NCBI GenBank assembly: GCA_021204625.1
Contig: JAJPZA010000126.1
Coordinates: forward strand, 1 to 52,539
Reading direction: 5' to 3'
Source of the DNA: Clostridia bacterium
GTDB taxonomy: Bacteria; Bacillota; Clostridia; Christensenellales; Borkfalkiaceae
DNA length: 52,539 nucleotides
Part shown: positions 33,161 through 41,728 of the stretch, in pieces
Numbering within the stretch: the stretch's first letter is position 1
Layout of the letters: each line of letters begins with the position of its first letter
Position numbers and translations under genes: made by a program
The notes under the pieces: model-generated
Told to the model about the DNA's origin: nothing
The model's input: the letters and a program-made list of their open reading frames with translations, nothing else
Database searches by the model: none

Positions 33161-33884
33161 TGCCGATGACGGCATTATGGTACTGATTAGCGTTTACGAT
33201 ACCGTTGACGGCCCGAAGCTCCGTGCTTTGTACAAGAAACTCAACTGCTCGAAGTTTGAGGCTCTAGGAGTCTTGAACTTCCTGTGGCTGTGGGGGCTTA
33301 AGAACGCTGACAAGGACGGCATGGTGCTCAATGCCGACAAAAAGGATGTGGAGCGTTATCTGCAAGGGGTCGGCGCAGGATGCACAATAGACAGCGAGAG
33401 AATCGTGGATGCGCTTATAAGCACAGGCTGGATAGATACGGATGACAAGGGACTGCATATCCATGACTGGAGCCAATGGCAGAGGAAGAAGGATTCCACG
33501 CCCGAAGTCTCCCCGAATGTTACCGAAATGCAGACAGAGATGTCTATTCCGGAAATAGAAAAGAAGCCCGGCAAATATACATCGGGGTTCGAGAGCTTTT
33601 GGAAGGAATACCCTAGAAAGGTAGACAAGGGTATGGCATACAAAACCTATCAAGCCCGGCGCAATGACGGATTCTCGGACGAAGAGCTTTTGGAAGCCTG
33701 TATAGCGTATGCGAAGAAGTGCAAGGAACAGCATACGGAAGCCATGTACATAAAGCATCCGAAAACATTTTTGGGACCGTCATTGCCGTTTACGGACTTT
33801 CTTCCGAAGGACGGCGAGAAGATTAAGAAGAACGATTACGAGTTGGACGACAATCCGTTCAGCAAGTACATAGACAGCGAGTGA
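33138..33884 (+). CDS. Phage replisome organiser / replication initiator
   Basis: About 248 residues. The N-terminal winged-helix region (LRALYKKLNCSKFEALGVLN, DVERYLQGVGAG, LISTGWI..DDKGLHIHDW) and the C-terminal FESFWKEYPRKVDKGMAYKTY segment are standard in replication-initiator proteins of Bacillota phages. It should bind the phage origin and recruit the loader encoded next. The start is uncertain: ATG 33108, 33138 or 33177, none with a good ribosome site. 33138 gives a modest overlap with bet. Confidence 0.8.
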   Translation: MGTKRQHDADDGIMVLISVYDTVDGPKLRALYKKLNCSKFEALGVLNFLWLWGLKNADKDGMVLNADKKDVERYLQGVGAGCTIDSERIVDALISTGWIDTDDKGLHIHDWSQWQRKKDSTPEVSPNVTEMQTEMSIPEIEKKPGKYTSGFESFWKEYPRKVDKGMAYKTYQARRNDGFSDEELLEACIAYAKKCKEQHTEAMYIKHPKTFLGPSLPFTDFLPKDGEKIKKNDYELDDNPFSKYIDSE

Positions 33885-33886
33885 TT

Positions 33887-34753
33887 ATGTATAACCGCAT
33901 AAGGACAGAAGAAGAGAAACAGGCTAGCTGGAACAAGATGATGGACAGCATAGCGGCTACAATGCGAAGCCAGCAGGTAATCAAGGATGGGGATTATTAC
34001 AATGAAGACGGCCTCCTTATCTGCGGAGTGTGCGGAGAGCCACGGCAGATGTTCAGCGACGAGTTTAACGGCAACATTGTTCCTGTTCAATGCAGGTGCG
34101 AGACGGAAGCCGACAAAGAAGCCGAGAAGCAGATGAGGGAGGAGCGGCATCAGAAACTTGTCGCCAAGCTCAAAGAGGAATCGGACATTCCGAAGAAGTA
34201 CACGGATGCGACGTTTGAGAATTTTGTACGCAACAAGGGAAACCAATGGCAGTACGAGAGATGCCTTGAATACGCACAGAAATTCACGTCCATGAAAGAG
34301 GGCAGGAGCATAATCATGACCGGGAACATAGGCACAGGGAAGACATATGCGGCGGCTTGCATCGGCAACTACCTTTTGGAGCAGGAAGTGAGCGTGGCGA
34401 TGGCGAATGTCATCCATGTGCTGGACGAGTTCAGAGACCCCGAGAAGACCTCCTCGGGATTGTTCGCCAAGCTGGTATCTGCGGACTTGCTTATATTGGA
34501 CGACCTTGGAGCGGAGCATGCCACAGACTATGCCATAGAGCGGTTGTACAGCATAGTGAACGAGCGGTACGTCAATGACAGGCCCGTCATAGTATGCACC
34601 AATCTCACATTTGACAGCATGGCATCATGCGAGGACATCCGCTACGCAAGGATTTACAACAGGATTATGGAAGGCGCAGACCTGCTGTCATTCACTGGCA
34701 GGAACTGGCGCATGGACATAGCATACAAGAATTACAGCAGGAACAAGAAGTGA
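33887..34753 (+). CDS. DnaC/IstB-type helicase-loader ATPase
   Basis: About 289 residues. An N-terminal zinc-binding segment (CGVCG near 47-51 and CRCE near 69-72) precedes an AAA+ core with Walker A GNIGTGKT (146-153), Walker B LLILDDLGAEH, and sensor 1 PVIVCTNLTFDSM. It probably loads the host replicative helicase at the phage origin. ATG 33887 is preferred over GTG 33881; the upstream stop overlaps here. Confidence 0.9.
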   Translation: MYNRIRTEEEKQASWNKMMDSIAATMRSQQVIKDGDYYNEDGLLICGVCGEPRQMFSDEFNGNIVPVQCRCETEADKEAEKQMREERHQKLVAKLKEESDIPKKYTDATFENFVRNKGNQWQYERCLEYAQKFTSMKEGRSIIMTGNIGTGKTYAAACIGNYLLEQEVSVAMANVIHVLDEFRDPEKTSSGLFAKLVSADLLILDDLGAEHATDYAIERLYSIVNERYVNDRPVIVCTNLTFDSMASCEDIRYARIYNRIMEGADLLSFTGRNWRMDIAYKNYSRNKK

Positions 34754-34754
34754 T

Positions 34755-35183
34755 ATGGAAGTTCGATTCTCTGTACTCGGTGAGCCGCAGGGCAAGGGCA
34801 GACCGAGATTCGCAAGAAGGGGCGCATACGTAAAAACCTATACGCCGGAAGCCACGGAGATGTACGAAAACCTTATACGGCTGGAGTACAGAAGGCAGTG
34901 CGGGGATTATAAGTTTGAGGACGGCTCCTCTGTTGGGATGAGCGTCAACGCTTACTATTCCGTGCCGAAGAGCGCAAGCAGGAAGAAGGCAGAGAGGATG
35001 CTGGCAGGTGATTTGAGACCCAACAAGAAGCCGGATGCGGACAATATCATGAAGGTTGTTGCGGATTCCCTTAACGGCATAGCATACAGGGACGATACGC
35101 AGATTGCGGAGTGCGAGGTCAACAAGTATTACGGCGAAACCCCAAGAATAGAAGTGAACATCCGTGACATTAAAGGAGAGTGA
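34755..35183 (+). CDS. rusA: RusA-type Holliday junction resolvase
   Basis: 142 residues, family length. FSVLGEPQGKGRPRFAR at the N-terminus and the metal-binding acidic motif KKPDADNIMKVVADSLNG (Asp94, Asp96, Asp104) followed by YRDDTQI are diagnostic. It cuts Holliday junctions to resolve phage recombination intermediates. Directly follows the dnaC-like gene and overlaps the next start (TGATG). Confidence 0.93.
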   Translation: MEVRFSVLGEPQGKGRPRFARRGAYVKTYTPEATEMYENLIRLEYRRQCGDYKFEDGSSVGMSVNAYYSVPKSASRKKAERMLAGDLRPNKKPDADNIMKVVADSLNGIAYRDDTQIAECEVNKYYGETPRIEVNIRDIKGE

Positions 35184-35842
35184 TGGAGCAGTTAAGCATT
35201 AACAATGACATGTTCGCACCTTTAAGGGAGCAGTTCGATGAGATGCTCAACCAGACCATAGCGAACATGATGCTCAAAGGCACGCTGGAAGGTTCAATGA
35301 GCATTAAAGTAAATATAGGGATTGTGCAGGATTTTGTACAGACCGAGGACGGCACCAAGGAAGTTCTCAAGCCCGTGTTTGAGCACGATATAAGCTCCTT
35401 GGTACAGGTCAAGGAAAGAGCCAAAGGAAGCACGGAAGACGATTACGAGCTTGTAAAGAATGTTACAAGCGACAAATGGGAAGTGAAGAGGCTCTCACAG
35501 CAGGTGAGCATGTTTGACAATAAGGAAGAGGAAGTAACCGAGCCGTCAAGCTTGTTCAAGGACTTTATGCCCTATATAGGGGATGACATGACGGTAATCC
35601 ATAGCGACGACGGCGGTTATGAAATCATGGACACGTCCGCTGTAAGGCCTGCGATAATAGCTAGCGCAAGGCTGGACGGGAAGGTCACGGGATTGGTAGG
35701 GCTTAAACCCGAGGAGCTCGCTCCATATCTCGACATGCCGCTTACGATAGTCGGGAATACTGACAATGGAGTTGACTACACGGAGTTAAGCCTAGTGTGC
35801 GAGGAAGACGGAGCGGTCTTCGTCAACGCATATCCCGAGTAA
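35183..35842 (+). CDS. Conserved-type phage early protein, unknown
   Basis: 220 residues from ATG 35183 after AAGGAG. Residues 1-65 look like a small alpha/beta unit (TIANMMLKGTLEGSMSIKVN). A linker follows, then a beta-rich C-terminal domain (MTVIHSDDGGYEIMDTS to the end). Acidic overall. No function assigned; it lies among DNA-metabolism genes. Confidence 0.75.
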   Translation: MEQLSINNDMFAPLREQFDEMLNQTIANMMLKGTLEGSMSIKVNIGIVQDFVQTEDGTKEVLKPVFEHDISSLVQVKERAKGSTEDDYELVKNVTSDKWEVKRLSQQVSMFDNKEEEVTEPSSLFKDFMPYIGDDMTVIHSDDGGYEIMDTSAVRPAIIASARLDGKVTGLVGLKPEELAPYLDMPLTIVGNTDNGVDYTELSLVCEEDGAVFVNAYPE

Positions 35843-35851
35843 GGAGAAACG

Positions 35852-36505
35852 ATGTACAAGGGGCAGGTTGTAGACATAGACCAAAACGGAATAGCGACAA
35901 TCAAGTGCGAGATAGACCTAGACCAGTTTGTCCACAGACAGGTCAAGGAGTGCTATGTAGAGCCGATAGATTCAAGGAAACTGTCAGACAGGCAGAGGAA
36001 TATGTGCTACGCACTAATAGGGGCTATAGCGGACTGGAGCGGATATACCAAGGAAGAGGCAAAGAAACTGTTCAAGCTGGACTTCACAGCAGAGCATACG
36101 AAAATGCTGGGTGACAAGATATTCAGCTTGTCAGATGCGCCGATGTCGCTGGTTGCGGAATTTCAGAGCTTTTTGATTGAATTCATACTCTCGAACGACG
36201 TGCCTACCAAATTCTCGCTTCTAGAATATGTGGACGATATAGACCAGTATGTATACACATGCTTGGAGAACAAGAAGTGCGCCGTATGCGGAAGAAGGGC
36301 TGAACTGCACCACATAGACGCTATAGGGATGGGCAACGACAGAACCGAGGTAATTCATGTAGGGCGAGAGGTTATGAGCCTGTGCAGGGAGCATCACACT
36401 GAAATCCACACAATAGGCAAAAAGGCGTTTTTTGAAAAGTACCACTTCAACAAGGGGGTTGAAGCGACCCCGCAGATTCTTAAGAAGTATGGAATAAGGA
36501 AGTGA
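35852..36505 (+). CDS. Phage HNH nuclease of the HNHc_6 / NinB-like type
   Basis: 217 residues. The N-terminal half (KLSDRQRNMCYALIGAIADW, KKLFKLDF) resembles the NinB/YqaN-like recombination domain. The C-terminal half is an HNH nuclease with zinc pairs CAVCG and CREHH around ELHHIDAIG and a final HTIGKKAFFEKYHF. Probably acts in recombination or DNA processing in place of a NinB/NinG set. AAGGAG precedes the start. Confidence 0.82.
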   Translation: MYKGQVVDIDQNGIATIKCEIDLDQFVHRQVKECYVEPIDSRKLSDRQRNMCYALIGAIADWSGYTKEEAKKLFKLDFTAEHTKMLGDKIFSLSDAPMSLVAEFQSFLIEFILSNDVPTKFSLLEYVDDIDQYVYTCLENKKCAVCGRRAELHHIDAIGMGNDRTEVIHVGREVMSLCREHHTEIHTIGKKAFFEKYHFNKGVEATPQILKKYGIRK

Positions 36506-36509
36506 GCAT

Positions 36510-36827
36510 ATGAATATTACGGAAGAAACAAGCAGAGAGGCGAACGCATCCGTAAGGGAGGCGAAACGCTACAGGCAGAACCTCATATTGCAGAGGCTTC
36601 AAGGCAGGGAGCTTACCGTATCGGAGCTTTCACAGGAGCTGTACGAGGACGGCTACATGCCGTTCTATGACAGGCATTATGTATCGCCGAGAATTACGGA
36701 ACTCCGGCACATGGGGATTGTAGAGCCGTGCGGAAAGCGCATGGGGAGGATGAACCGCATGGAAGCGGTTTGGAGAATAAAGGAGGCTGATGATGGTCAG
36801 TATAATGCTGATAGGGAACATGACTAA
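36510..36827 (+). CDS. Small winged-helix-like phage protein
   Basis: 105 residues. RQNLILQRLQGRELTVSELSQELYEDGY and YVSPRITELRHMGIVEPCGK have the spacing of a winged helix-turn-helix, including a recognition-helix-like RITELR and a wing. Probably DNA binding, regulatory role inferred. It overlaps the ssb start by 35 bases. Confidence 0.65.
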   Translation: MNITEETSREANASVREAKRYRQNLILQRLQGRELTVSELSQELYEDGYMPFYDRHYVSPRITELRHMGIVEPCGKRMGRMNRMEAVWRIKEADDGQYNADREHD

Positions 36828-37194
36828 AGACCCCGAGATTACGGAAGGGGCTAATTACAAGTATTGCAAATTCTCGCTTGCATGTACTATAGACAGCAAG
36901 GACAAGGACGGCAAGAGGAAGACTAACTTTTGGAACTGCACTGCATGGAACGGACTTGCAGATACCATAGTTAAATTCTGCAAGAAGGGAAGCAAGCTGT
37001 CCGTGATAGGAACTTGTGAGCAGAACAAGAGAAACGATAAAGAAGGCATTGAGAGAACCTACTACGATGTGAGGGTCAAAGACATTGAATTTCTCTCTCC
37101 GAAGGGCAATACAGAGGATGTGGAGGAAGAGCCGCCTGTAACGAACAGACCGCAGATTGTGCCGGATTATTCCGACGACGACATTCCATTCTAA
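36793..37194 (+). CDS. ssb: Single-stranded DNA-binding protein
   Basis: 133 residues. The OB-fold (IMLIGNMTKDPEI, KYCKFSLACTIDSKDKDGKRKTNFW, WNGLADTIVKFCKKGSKLSVIG) is followed by an acidic tail ending DDDIPF, the partner-binding tip of SSB. Coats ssDNA in phage replication and recombination. ATG 36793 is 6 bases after AGGAGG. Confidence 0.95.
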   Translation: MVSIMLIGNMTKDPEITEGANYKYCKFSLACTIDSKDKDGKRKTNFWNCTAWNGLADTIVKFCKKGSKLSVIGTCEQNKRNDKEGIERTYYDVRVKDIEFLSPKGNTEDVEEEPPVTNRPQIVPDYSDDDIPF

Positions 37195-37212
37195 GGCTAA
37201 GGAGGCTTGAGC

Positions 37213-37692
37213 GTGCGCAAATCCCTTATGGATGTCAGCAGGGCGAAGGAACTGCTTGCAAGCTACATTGACGAGGAGACCGACATCAAGTGTCAGAAGG
37301 ACAGGCTGGACCAGTTAGTGACTGAATTATACACAATAGGCTCCCCGGAATTAAGTGCCATGCCCAAGTCTTCGTTTTCGAACAATGACAGAGTGCTCAA
37401 TCTCATAATCAAGCGTGACGAGCTAGCCGGGGATATAGACGAGCTGGAGCGGAAACACAAGGAGAAGGGCGCATATATAAGTGTGCTGGCGGACAAGCTT
37501 TTGTCGAAAGAGAAAACCGTCATCAAAATGCGCTATCTCGACGGACGGAACTGGCAGAGCATCTGTTTCAATATCTTCGGCGAGTGCGCCGATTATGTAA
37601 AGAAGGAGGGGTCGTACCAAAGAAGGACATTCCGCATCCACGGCAGGGCACTCTGCAACATGCAGAAGTTAATGGACGAAAATGGACAATAA
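37213..37692 (+). CDS. ArpU/RinA-like sigma-factor-type phage regulator
   Basis: About 159 residues. An N-terminal coiled coil (DKLLSKEKTVIKMRYLDGRNW links it) leads to a C-terminal sigma-region-4-like helix-turn-helix (MRYLDGRNWQSICFNIF, SYQRRTFRIHGRAL). This is typical of regulators that turn on phage late genes. GTG 37213 is 7 bases after GGAGG; a TTG at 37207 is the alternative. It overlaps the methylase gene. Confidence 0.75.
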   Translation: MRKSLMDVSRAKELLASYIDEETDIKCQKDRLDQLVTELYTIGSPELSAMPKSSFSNNDRVLNLIIKRDELAGDIDELERKHKEKGAYISVLADKLLSKEKTVIKMRYLDGRNWQSICFNIFGECADYVKKEGSYQRRTFRIHGRALCNMQKLMDENGQ

Positions 37693-38731
37693 GGGGATTA
37701 ACGAGGCGGCGAAAAACAAGAAGGACGAGTTCTACACGTCGTATGGAGACATAGAAAAGGAGATGCGGTACTACCTCGACTTCAACCCGGACGTGTTCAG
37801 AGGGAAGGCTATTCTGTGCCCGTGCGACAATCCGAATGAGAGCAACTTCACCAAGTACTTTCTAGACCATTTTGAAGAGTATGGAATCAAGCGGCTAATA
37901 AGCACATGCTGGAGCGGCTATTCAGACGGCGTAGGGTACGGCACAGGCACATCTTTGCTGGACCTATACAATCAATCAACCCTCGACAAAAACGCCGTCA
38001 AAGGGCTTATATTGGACGCTACGGAAGGCTCTAGGGCAATTCACCAACTCAACAGCAACGGAGACTTCAGAAGCGATGAAGTGACCGGGCTTAGAGACGA
38101 ATCGGACATGATAATAACGAATCCGCCGTTCTCGCTTTTCCGAGAATTCATGGACTGGATATACATGAGCAAAAAGCAGTTCTCCGTATTGGGCAATATA
38201 GGATGCGCCACATACAACAATGTGTTTCCGCATATACGGAACAGAAGCACTCAACTTGGAATGAGCATCACTTCGGGAGACAGGGAGTTCAGAGTGCCGG
38301 ACGACTATCCGCTTGCCGCCGCCGGGGTAAGAGTTGATGAGGACGGCACTAAGTATATCCGAGTGAAGGGAGTAAGGTGGTACACCAACATACCGTTCAA
38401 CAATGACAGACCGATGCTTAAACTTATGACAATGCAGGAGAACAGAGAAAGGAGCAAGCATGAGGGAATCCGCAGGAAAGGGTATTTTGAGTACGACAAT
38501 TATGATGCGCTGGAAGTGCCGTTCACGGACGCTATACCGAGCGACTACAAGGGGCTTATGGGAGTGCCGATAACTTTCCTCGACAAATGGAATCCGAACC
38601 AATTCAATGTAGTGAAGTCAAGGAATGAAGTAAGAGGAGCTGAATTTTTCAGAGACGGTAGCATATCAATGGCAGGGCTGTACGTCGGAGGGAAGGCAGT
38701 GTACGACAGGGTGATTATAAGGAGTGTGTAA
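37682..38731 (+). CDS. EcoRI-type adenine-specific DNA methyltransferase
   Basis: 349 residues. KNKKDEFYTSYGDIEKEM, AILCPCDNPNESNFTKYF and the catalytic IITNPPFSLF (148-151 is NPPF) match the EcoRI methylase family, common in phages. It transfers a methyl group from S-adenosylmethionine to adenine N6. No partner endonuclease is nearby, so it probably protects phage DNA from host restriction or marks it. It starts within the upstream gene (11-base overlap). Confidence 0.9.
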   Translation: MDNKGINEAAKNKKDEFYTSYGDIEKEMRYYLDFNPDVFRGKAILCPCDNPNESNFTKYFLDHFEEYGIKRLISTCWSGYSDGVGYGTGTSLLDLYNQSTLDKNAVKGLILDATEGSRAIHQLNSNGDFRSDEVTGLRDESDMIITNPPFSLFREFMDWIYMSKKQFSVLGNIGCATYNNVFPHIRNRSTQLGMSITSGDREFRVPDDYPLAAAGVRVDEDGTKYIRVKGVRWYTNIPFNNDRPMLKLMTMQENRERSKHEGIRRKGYFEYDNYDALEVPFTDAIPSDYKGLMGVPITFLDKWNPNQFNVVKSRNEVRGAEFFRDGSISMAGLYVGGKAVYDRVIIRSV

Positions 38732-38732
38732 A

Positions 38733-39086
38733 ATGGAGTGCGAAAACTGGTACGGCAAATCCGAGAGGCGGTGCATTGCTGGTTTGTTGCTAATCGCTGG
38801 CGACCTTTTGGAGAAGCGCACGGAAGAGTGCAGGGGGGATATGGAGAGCTGTCAGTACAAAGACGGCTGTCCGCAGTGGTCCATGTTTGACGATATAAAC
38901 AGTTTTCTAAAAGTCATTGCTCACTCGCTCACAGAAGAGGAGAAGGAATGGCTTAGGCAACGGCAATGGGAGAGAAACAGAATGGGTTACCGCACCCCGA
39001 AGGCGGAGCCGATGAGAACATCCGCATTGTACAACGCACTCGATATTGATGCTGAAGACTTCATAGAGCTTGGAGGCGAAGAATGA
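38733..39086 (+). CDS. Small Cys-containing phage protein, unknown
   Basis: 117 residues from ATG 38733, 8 bases after GGAG. Five Cys fall in the first 50 residues (CENWYG, RRCIAG, EECRGD-like, ESCQYK, DGCPQW), compatible with a metal site. The C-terminus is acidic. No family recognised. It overlaps the next start by 4 bases. Confidence 0.65.
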   Translation: MECENWYGKSERRCIAGLLLIAGDLLEKRTEECRGDMESCQYKDGCPQWSMFDDINSFLKVIAHSLTEEEKEWLRQRQWERNRMGYRTPKAEPMRTSALYNALDIDAEDFIELGGEE

Positions 39087-39382
39087 AGAGACTGCCAAAT
39101 GTAAAGGTGTTGCTGGTATGCTACAGTTACAACTACTCGGAAGAAAACGAGGATGCGGTCATTGTTGATTCGCTATTGTATGTTGCGCCGAAGGAATCCG
39201 TAAAAGGCCTTTTGACGCTAGGCACAGGAAACGAGAGCACACAGCTCGTTGAGAAAGAGATTCTATCGGATATAGCGAGAGAGCTGGATGCGAAGAACAG
39301 ATACCATGCAAACCTCAAGATAGACTATGCGAGGAAGCTGGACATGCGTCATTGCGTGTGCCAGTCATATATAAGGATATAA
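39083..39382 (+). CDS. Hypothetical phage protein
   Basis: 99 residues, joined to the upstream gene by an ATGA overlap. The N-terminal half looks beta-rich (NVKVLLVCYSYNYSEENEDAV). No domain recognised. Confidence 0.6.
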   Translation: MKRLPNVKVLLVCYSYNYSEENEDAVIVDSLLYVAPKESVKGLLTLGTGNESTQLVEKEILSDIARELDAKNRYHANLKIDYARKLDMRHCVCQSYIRI

Positions 39383-39393
39383 AGGAGAAGAAA

Positions 39394-39726
39394 ATGGACG
39401 TAGGGAAGAGGATAAGAGAAATAAGGCTGAGCAAGGGGATGTCCATGAAGGACTTGGAGAAGAGAACGGGAGTATGCAAAGACACGCTCCATAGGATTGA
39501 GACCGGAACTACGAAGAAGCTCCGCCCGGCTACATTGCAGAGGATAGCTGAAGGGCTGCAAGTGCCAGTAACGGACATCACCTTTGTTGCAGAGGACAAA
39601 GCGGTGGAGCGGTTCGCAAAGTTCTTGTATAAGAGGCTTGCGGAAGAGGTCGATAACGAAGTTGCGTTGAGAGCGGAGTTTGAGAGCGCATACGCAGACT
39701 ATAAGGAGCCGGACTATGGAGACTAA
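39394..39726 (+). CDS. XRE-family HTH regulator
   Basis: 110 residues. Residues 1-65 form a classic helix-turn-helix (SKGMSMKDLEKRTGVCKDTLHRIETG), with a helical acidic tail. ATG 39394 follows AAAGGAGAAG. Third XRE protein of the prophage; target unknown. Confidence 0.85.
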   Translation: MDVGKRIREIRLSKGMSMKDLEKRTGVCKDTLHRIETGTTKKLRPATLQRIAEGLQVPVTDITFVAEDKAVERFAKFLYKRLAEEVDNEVALRAEFESAYADYKEPDYGD

Positions 39727-40045
39727 TATGGCCGTATGTGAAATCCAATATGGCTATGCCAATCAGTATTGTGTGTGGTTCGCCCATGCGTATGTCATTA
39801 TGCCCGAGGAGAAGGCGAAGCATTTGGAAGAGCTGTTCAACGACGGCAATGAGTACAATGACGAGGTTTATCTAGAAGTCTTTAGGCTTCTAAAGAAGGA
39901 GCTTAGAGACTCCGGAATAGACCGGGAGGAATCCCCCACTCCATGCTATGTAGACGGAATTGACAGCTTCAAAATCCTGCGCAGTCAAAAGGACATGGAA
40001 GTACTTCTTGAAGGCAAGGGCGAGCTGACGAGGATGACTTTCTAG
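39716..40045 (+). CDS. Hypothetical phage protein
   Basis: 109 residues from ATG 39716, 7 bases after GGAG inside the upstream gene. Acidic alpha/beta composition (YVIMPEEKAKHLEELFNDGN). No family recognised. Confidence 0.65.
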   Translation: METNMAVCEIQYGYANQYCVWFAHAYVIMPEEKAKHLEELFNDGNEYNDEVYLEVFRLLKKELRDSGIDREESPTPCYVDGIDSFKILRSQKDMEVLLEGKGELTRMTF

Positions 40046-40167
40046 ATGACGGCATGAAGACTATACATATAACTGTCAATGCCCGGCATGTCTTCAGATT
40101 CTAAAGGCAGGAATAATAGCAGGTTGTATATTCGGCTGAATAATGACTTGCTTACAGGAGAATATGA

Positions 40168-40467
40168 ATGGAAGAGAACAGATACTCGGAAGAGTGCATC
40201 AATTCGCTGTTTGAAGGCAACGATTACCACAGGACGCTGAAGACCCCGATGCCTGCGCACGCCGCAGTTGACAGGGAATTGCCCTATACAGCCCTCAAGC
40301 AAGAGCTTAAGCTCGCCAAAGACTTTCTCGGCAAATGCCGTGAGAACTCGTGGAAGGGGCTTGCGAGCGTACCCGAAGAACTCACAATGTGGTGGCATGA
40401 GGAAGTGCGCATCTTGGAGCACGAGAAGGCAAGGAGACGCTGGGCAAAAACAGTAAATCAGAAATGA
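40168..40467 (+). CDS. Hypothetical phage protein, last gene before the small-gene region
   Basis: 99 residues, ATG 40168 at 7 bases after AGGAG. Mostly helical. A weak CAGAAA/TTTCTG hairpin overlaps its end and might terminate the early operon. Just downstream the second family promoter begins a new unit. Confidence 0.65.
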   Translation: MEENRYSEECINSLFEGNDYHRTLKTPMPAHAAVDRELPYTALKQELKLAKDFLGKCRENSWKGLASVPEELTMWWHEEVRILEHEKARRRWAKTVNQK

Positions 40468-40505
40468 TTTTCTGTAAAATTAGTTAGACTTTATAAATAT
40501 TATAG

Positions 40506-40534
40506 TTGACAATCAAGCCAAACTGTGGTAGAAT
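40506..40534 (+). promoter_or_regulatory. Phage promoter, family copy 2
   Basis: TTGACA, 17-base spacer ending TGG, TAGAAT. Starts the long small-gene operon. Confidence 0.85.
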
Positions 40535-40560
40535 AAAATTAGAAAATAAATCTACCACAG
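40524..40560 (+). promoter_or_regulatory. Inverted repeat spanning the -10 box and the ribosome site
   Basis: CTGTGGTAGA (over the -10) and TCTACCACAG (just before GGAGG) are perfect 10-bp inverted copies 17 bases apart. A protein could cover the promoter by binding both arms. Confidence 0.7.
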
Positions 40561-40573
40561 GGAGGTTTGGGGG

Positions 40574-40723
40574 ATGGACATAGAAGAGACAGAACGCTAT
40601 CTGGCGGAAAGCAAAGCTCCTCGCTCATACGAGAGGGTGAACGGCATCAACTACATGTTTTTGGAAGAGGATGACGGCTGGATTACGATTGTGGAGTGCA
40701 CGGAGTATGGCACTGCATACTGA
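40574..40723 (+). CDS. Small acidic early protein
   Basis: 49 residues (MDIEETERYLAESKAPRSYE...), first gene after promoter copy 2, with GGAGG upstream. Looks like a beta-strand-rich acidic peptide (INYMFLEEDDGWITIVE). Function unknown. Confidence 0.65.
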   Translation: MDIEETERYLAESKAPRSYERVNGINYMFLEEDDGWITIVECTEYGTAY

Positions 40724-40780
40724 TACAGACAAGAGACTATGACCATGCAATGAGCTTTGTAATGCGGATAAAGGAGAATA

Positions 40781-40969
40781 ATGGTAACAGAAAAACAGCT
40801 TGAGAACATTACGAAGGCGCACAAGCGGATTCAGAGGGGCTGGAGGACTATTGACACCTACAGCAAGCAGGACAAGTCGGACAGCGACCTTGCAGGAATC
40901 CGCAACACTTTGGAGAGCGGGCTGGAACAGCTAGAGAAATGGCTGGAAGAGCACAAGGAGGAAGAATGA
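40781..40969 (+). CDS. Small helical phage protein, paralogue of the next gene
   Basis: 62 residues after AAAGGAG. The motif W-R-T-I-D-x-Y-S-x-x-x-K-x-D-S is shared with the following gene. It ends in EQLEKWLEEHKEEE, similar to the C-terminal motif of the 44-45 kb family. ATGA overlap with the next gene. Confidence 0.7.
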   Translation: MVTEKQLENITKAHKRIQRGWRTIDTYSKQDKSDSDLAGIRNTLESGLEQLEKWLEEHKEEE

Positions 40970-41172
40970 CCCTTTATTCACAACTGCCGGACGAAGACAT
41001 AGACATGCTCACGAGTGTTTATGTTTCGATATGTAAAGCATGGACGACTTTGGACTACTGGAGCAATGGGAAAAAGGATTCCGTAATTGCGAATGTGCTT
41101 GATGCGATAGACATAGCCGGAGACAAACTTCAAATCGTATTAAGGCACGCAGGGGTGAACTTCGAGGAATAG
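40966..41172 (+). CDS. Small helical phage protein, paralogue of the preceding gene
   Basis: 68 residues. Contains W-T-T-L-D-Y-W-S-N-G-K-K-D-S, matching the upstream protein, and a C-terminal helix. Translationally coupled. Probably a tandem duplication that diverged. Confidence 0.7.
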   Translation: MTLYSQLPDEDIDMLTSVYVSICKAWTTLDYWSNGKKDSVIANVLDAIDIAGDKLQIVLRHAGVNFEE

Positions 41173-41174
41173 GG

Positions 41175-41480
41175 ATGAAATTAGTCGAGTTTTGGTACAA
41201 GTACACAATCAATGGCACTCACTTCGGGAAGAGTACACACACAAGGTCGTTCGTGCTTATGATGCCCGAGGAGGATGCTTTGGAAGTCACCGCTGAAGGA
41301 AGCATGGAATCCGCAAGGGTCAAGGCTTTAAAGACAGAAGTCAACGACAGGCTTAGGCGCAGTTACGGAAACATGTACATTGATGATGTGGTTATGACAC
41401 GCATAGAAGCCATAGGCGATGTCAACGAAACTTTGGCTTTTGCGGACGGCTACATCTATCTGAACGGGAAACAGCTATGA
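41175..41480 (+). CDS. Hypothetical phage protein
   Basis: 101 residues, beta-alpha-beta in look (VEFWYKYTINGTHFGKSTHT ... MYIDDVVMTRIEAIGDVNET). Starts 2 bases after the previous stop. ATGA overlap with the next gene. Confidence 0.65.
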   Translation: MKLVEFWYKYTINGTHFGKSTHTRSFVLMMPEEDALEVTAEGSMESARVKALKTEVNDRLRRSYGNMYIDDVVMTRIEAIGDVNETLAFADGYIYLNGKQL

Positions 41481-41656
41481 ATGAATCTCTCAATGAAACC
41501 ATGAGGCTCAAGGCGGGGTCAGAAACTTTCCGTCCGGGCTTCAAGGCAAGATATGATAGGAGATACAAACCCTTAGAACAATCAGCACAATCGCCAAATG
41601 AGCCAATACAGGGCTTTCTGCGGCGATTTGACACTCACTCAATAACTTATACATAA
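41477..41656 (+). CDS. Small basic phage protein
   Basis: 59 residues (MNESLNETMRLKAGSETFRP...), coupled by ATGA. Basic, unlike most neighbours. No domain recognised. Confidence 0.5.
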   Translation: MNESLNETMRLKAGSETFRPGFKARYDRRYKPLEQSAQSPNEPIQGFLRRFDTHSITYT

Positions 41657-41728
41657 AACGCAAAATGCGGCTCACAACGGCTCTAATGAAGCCTAAAAAG
41701 AGGAACAAATTGTGCAGACGGAAGAGAC

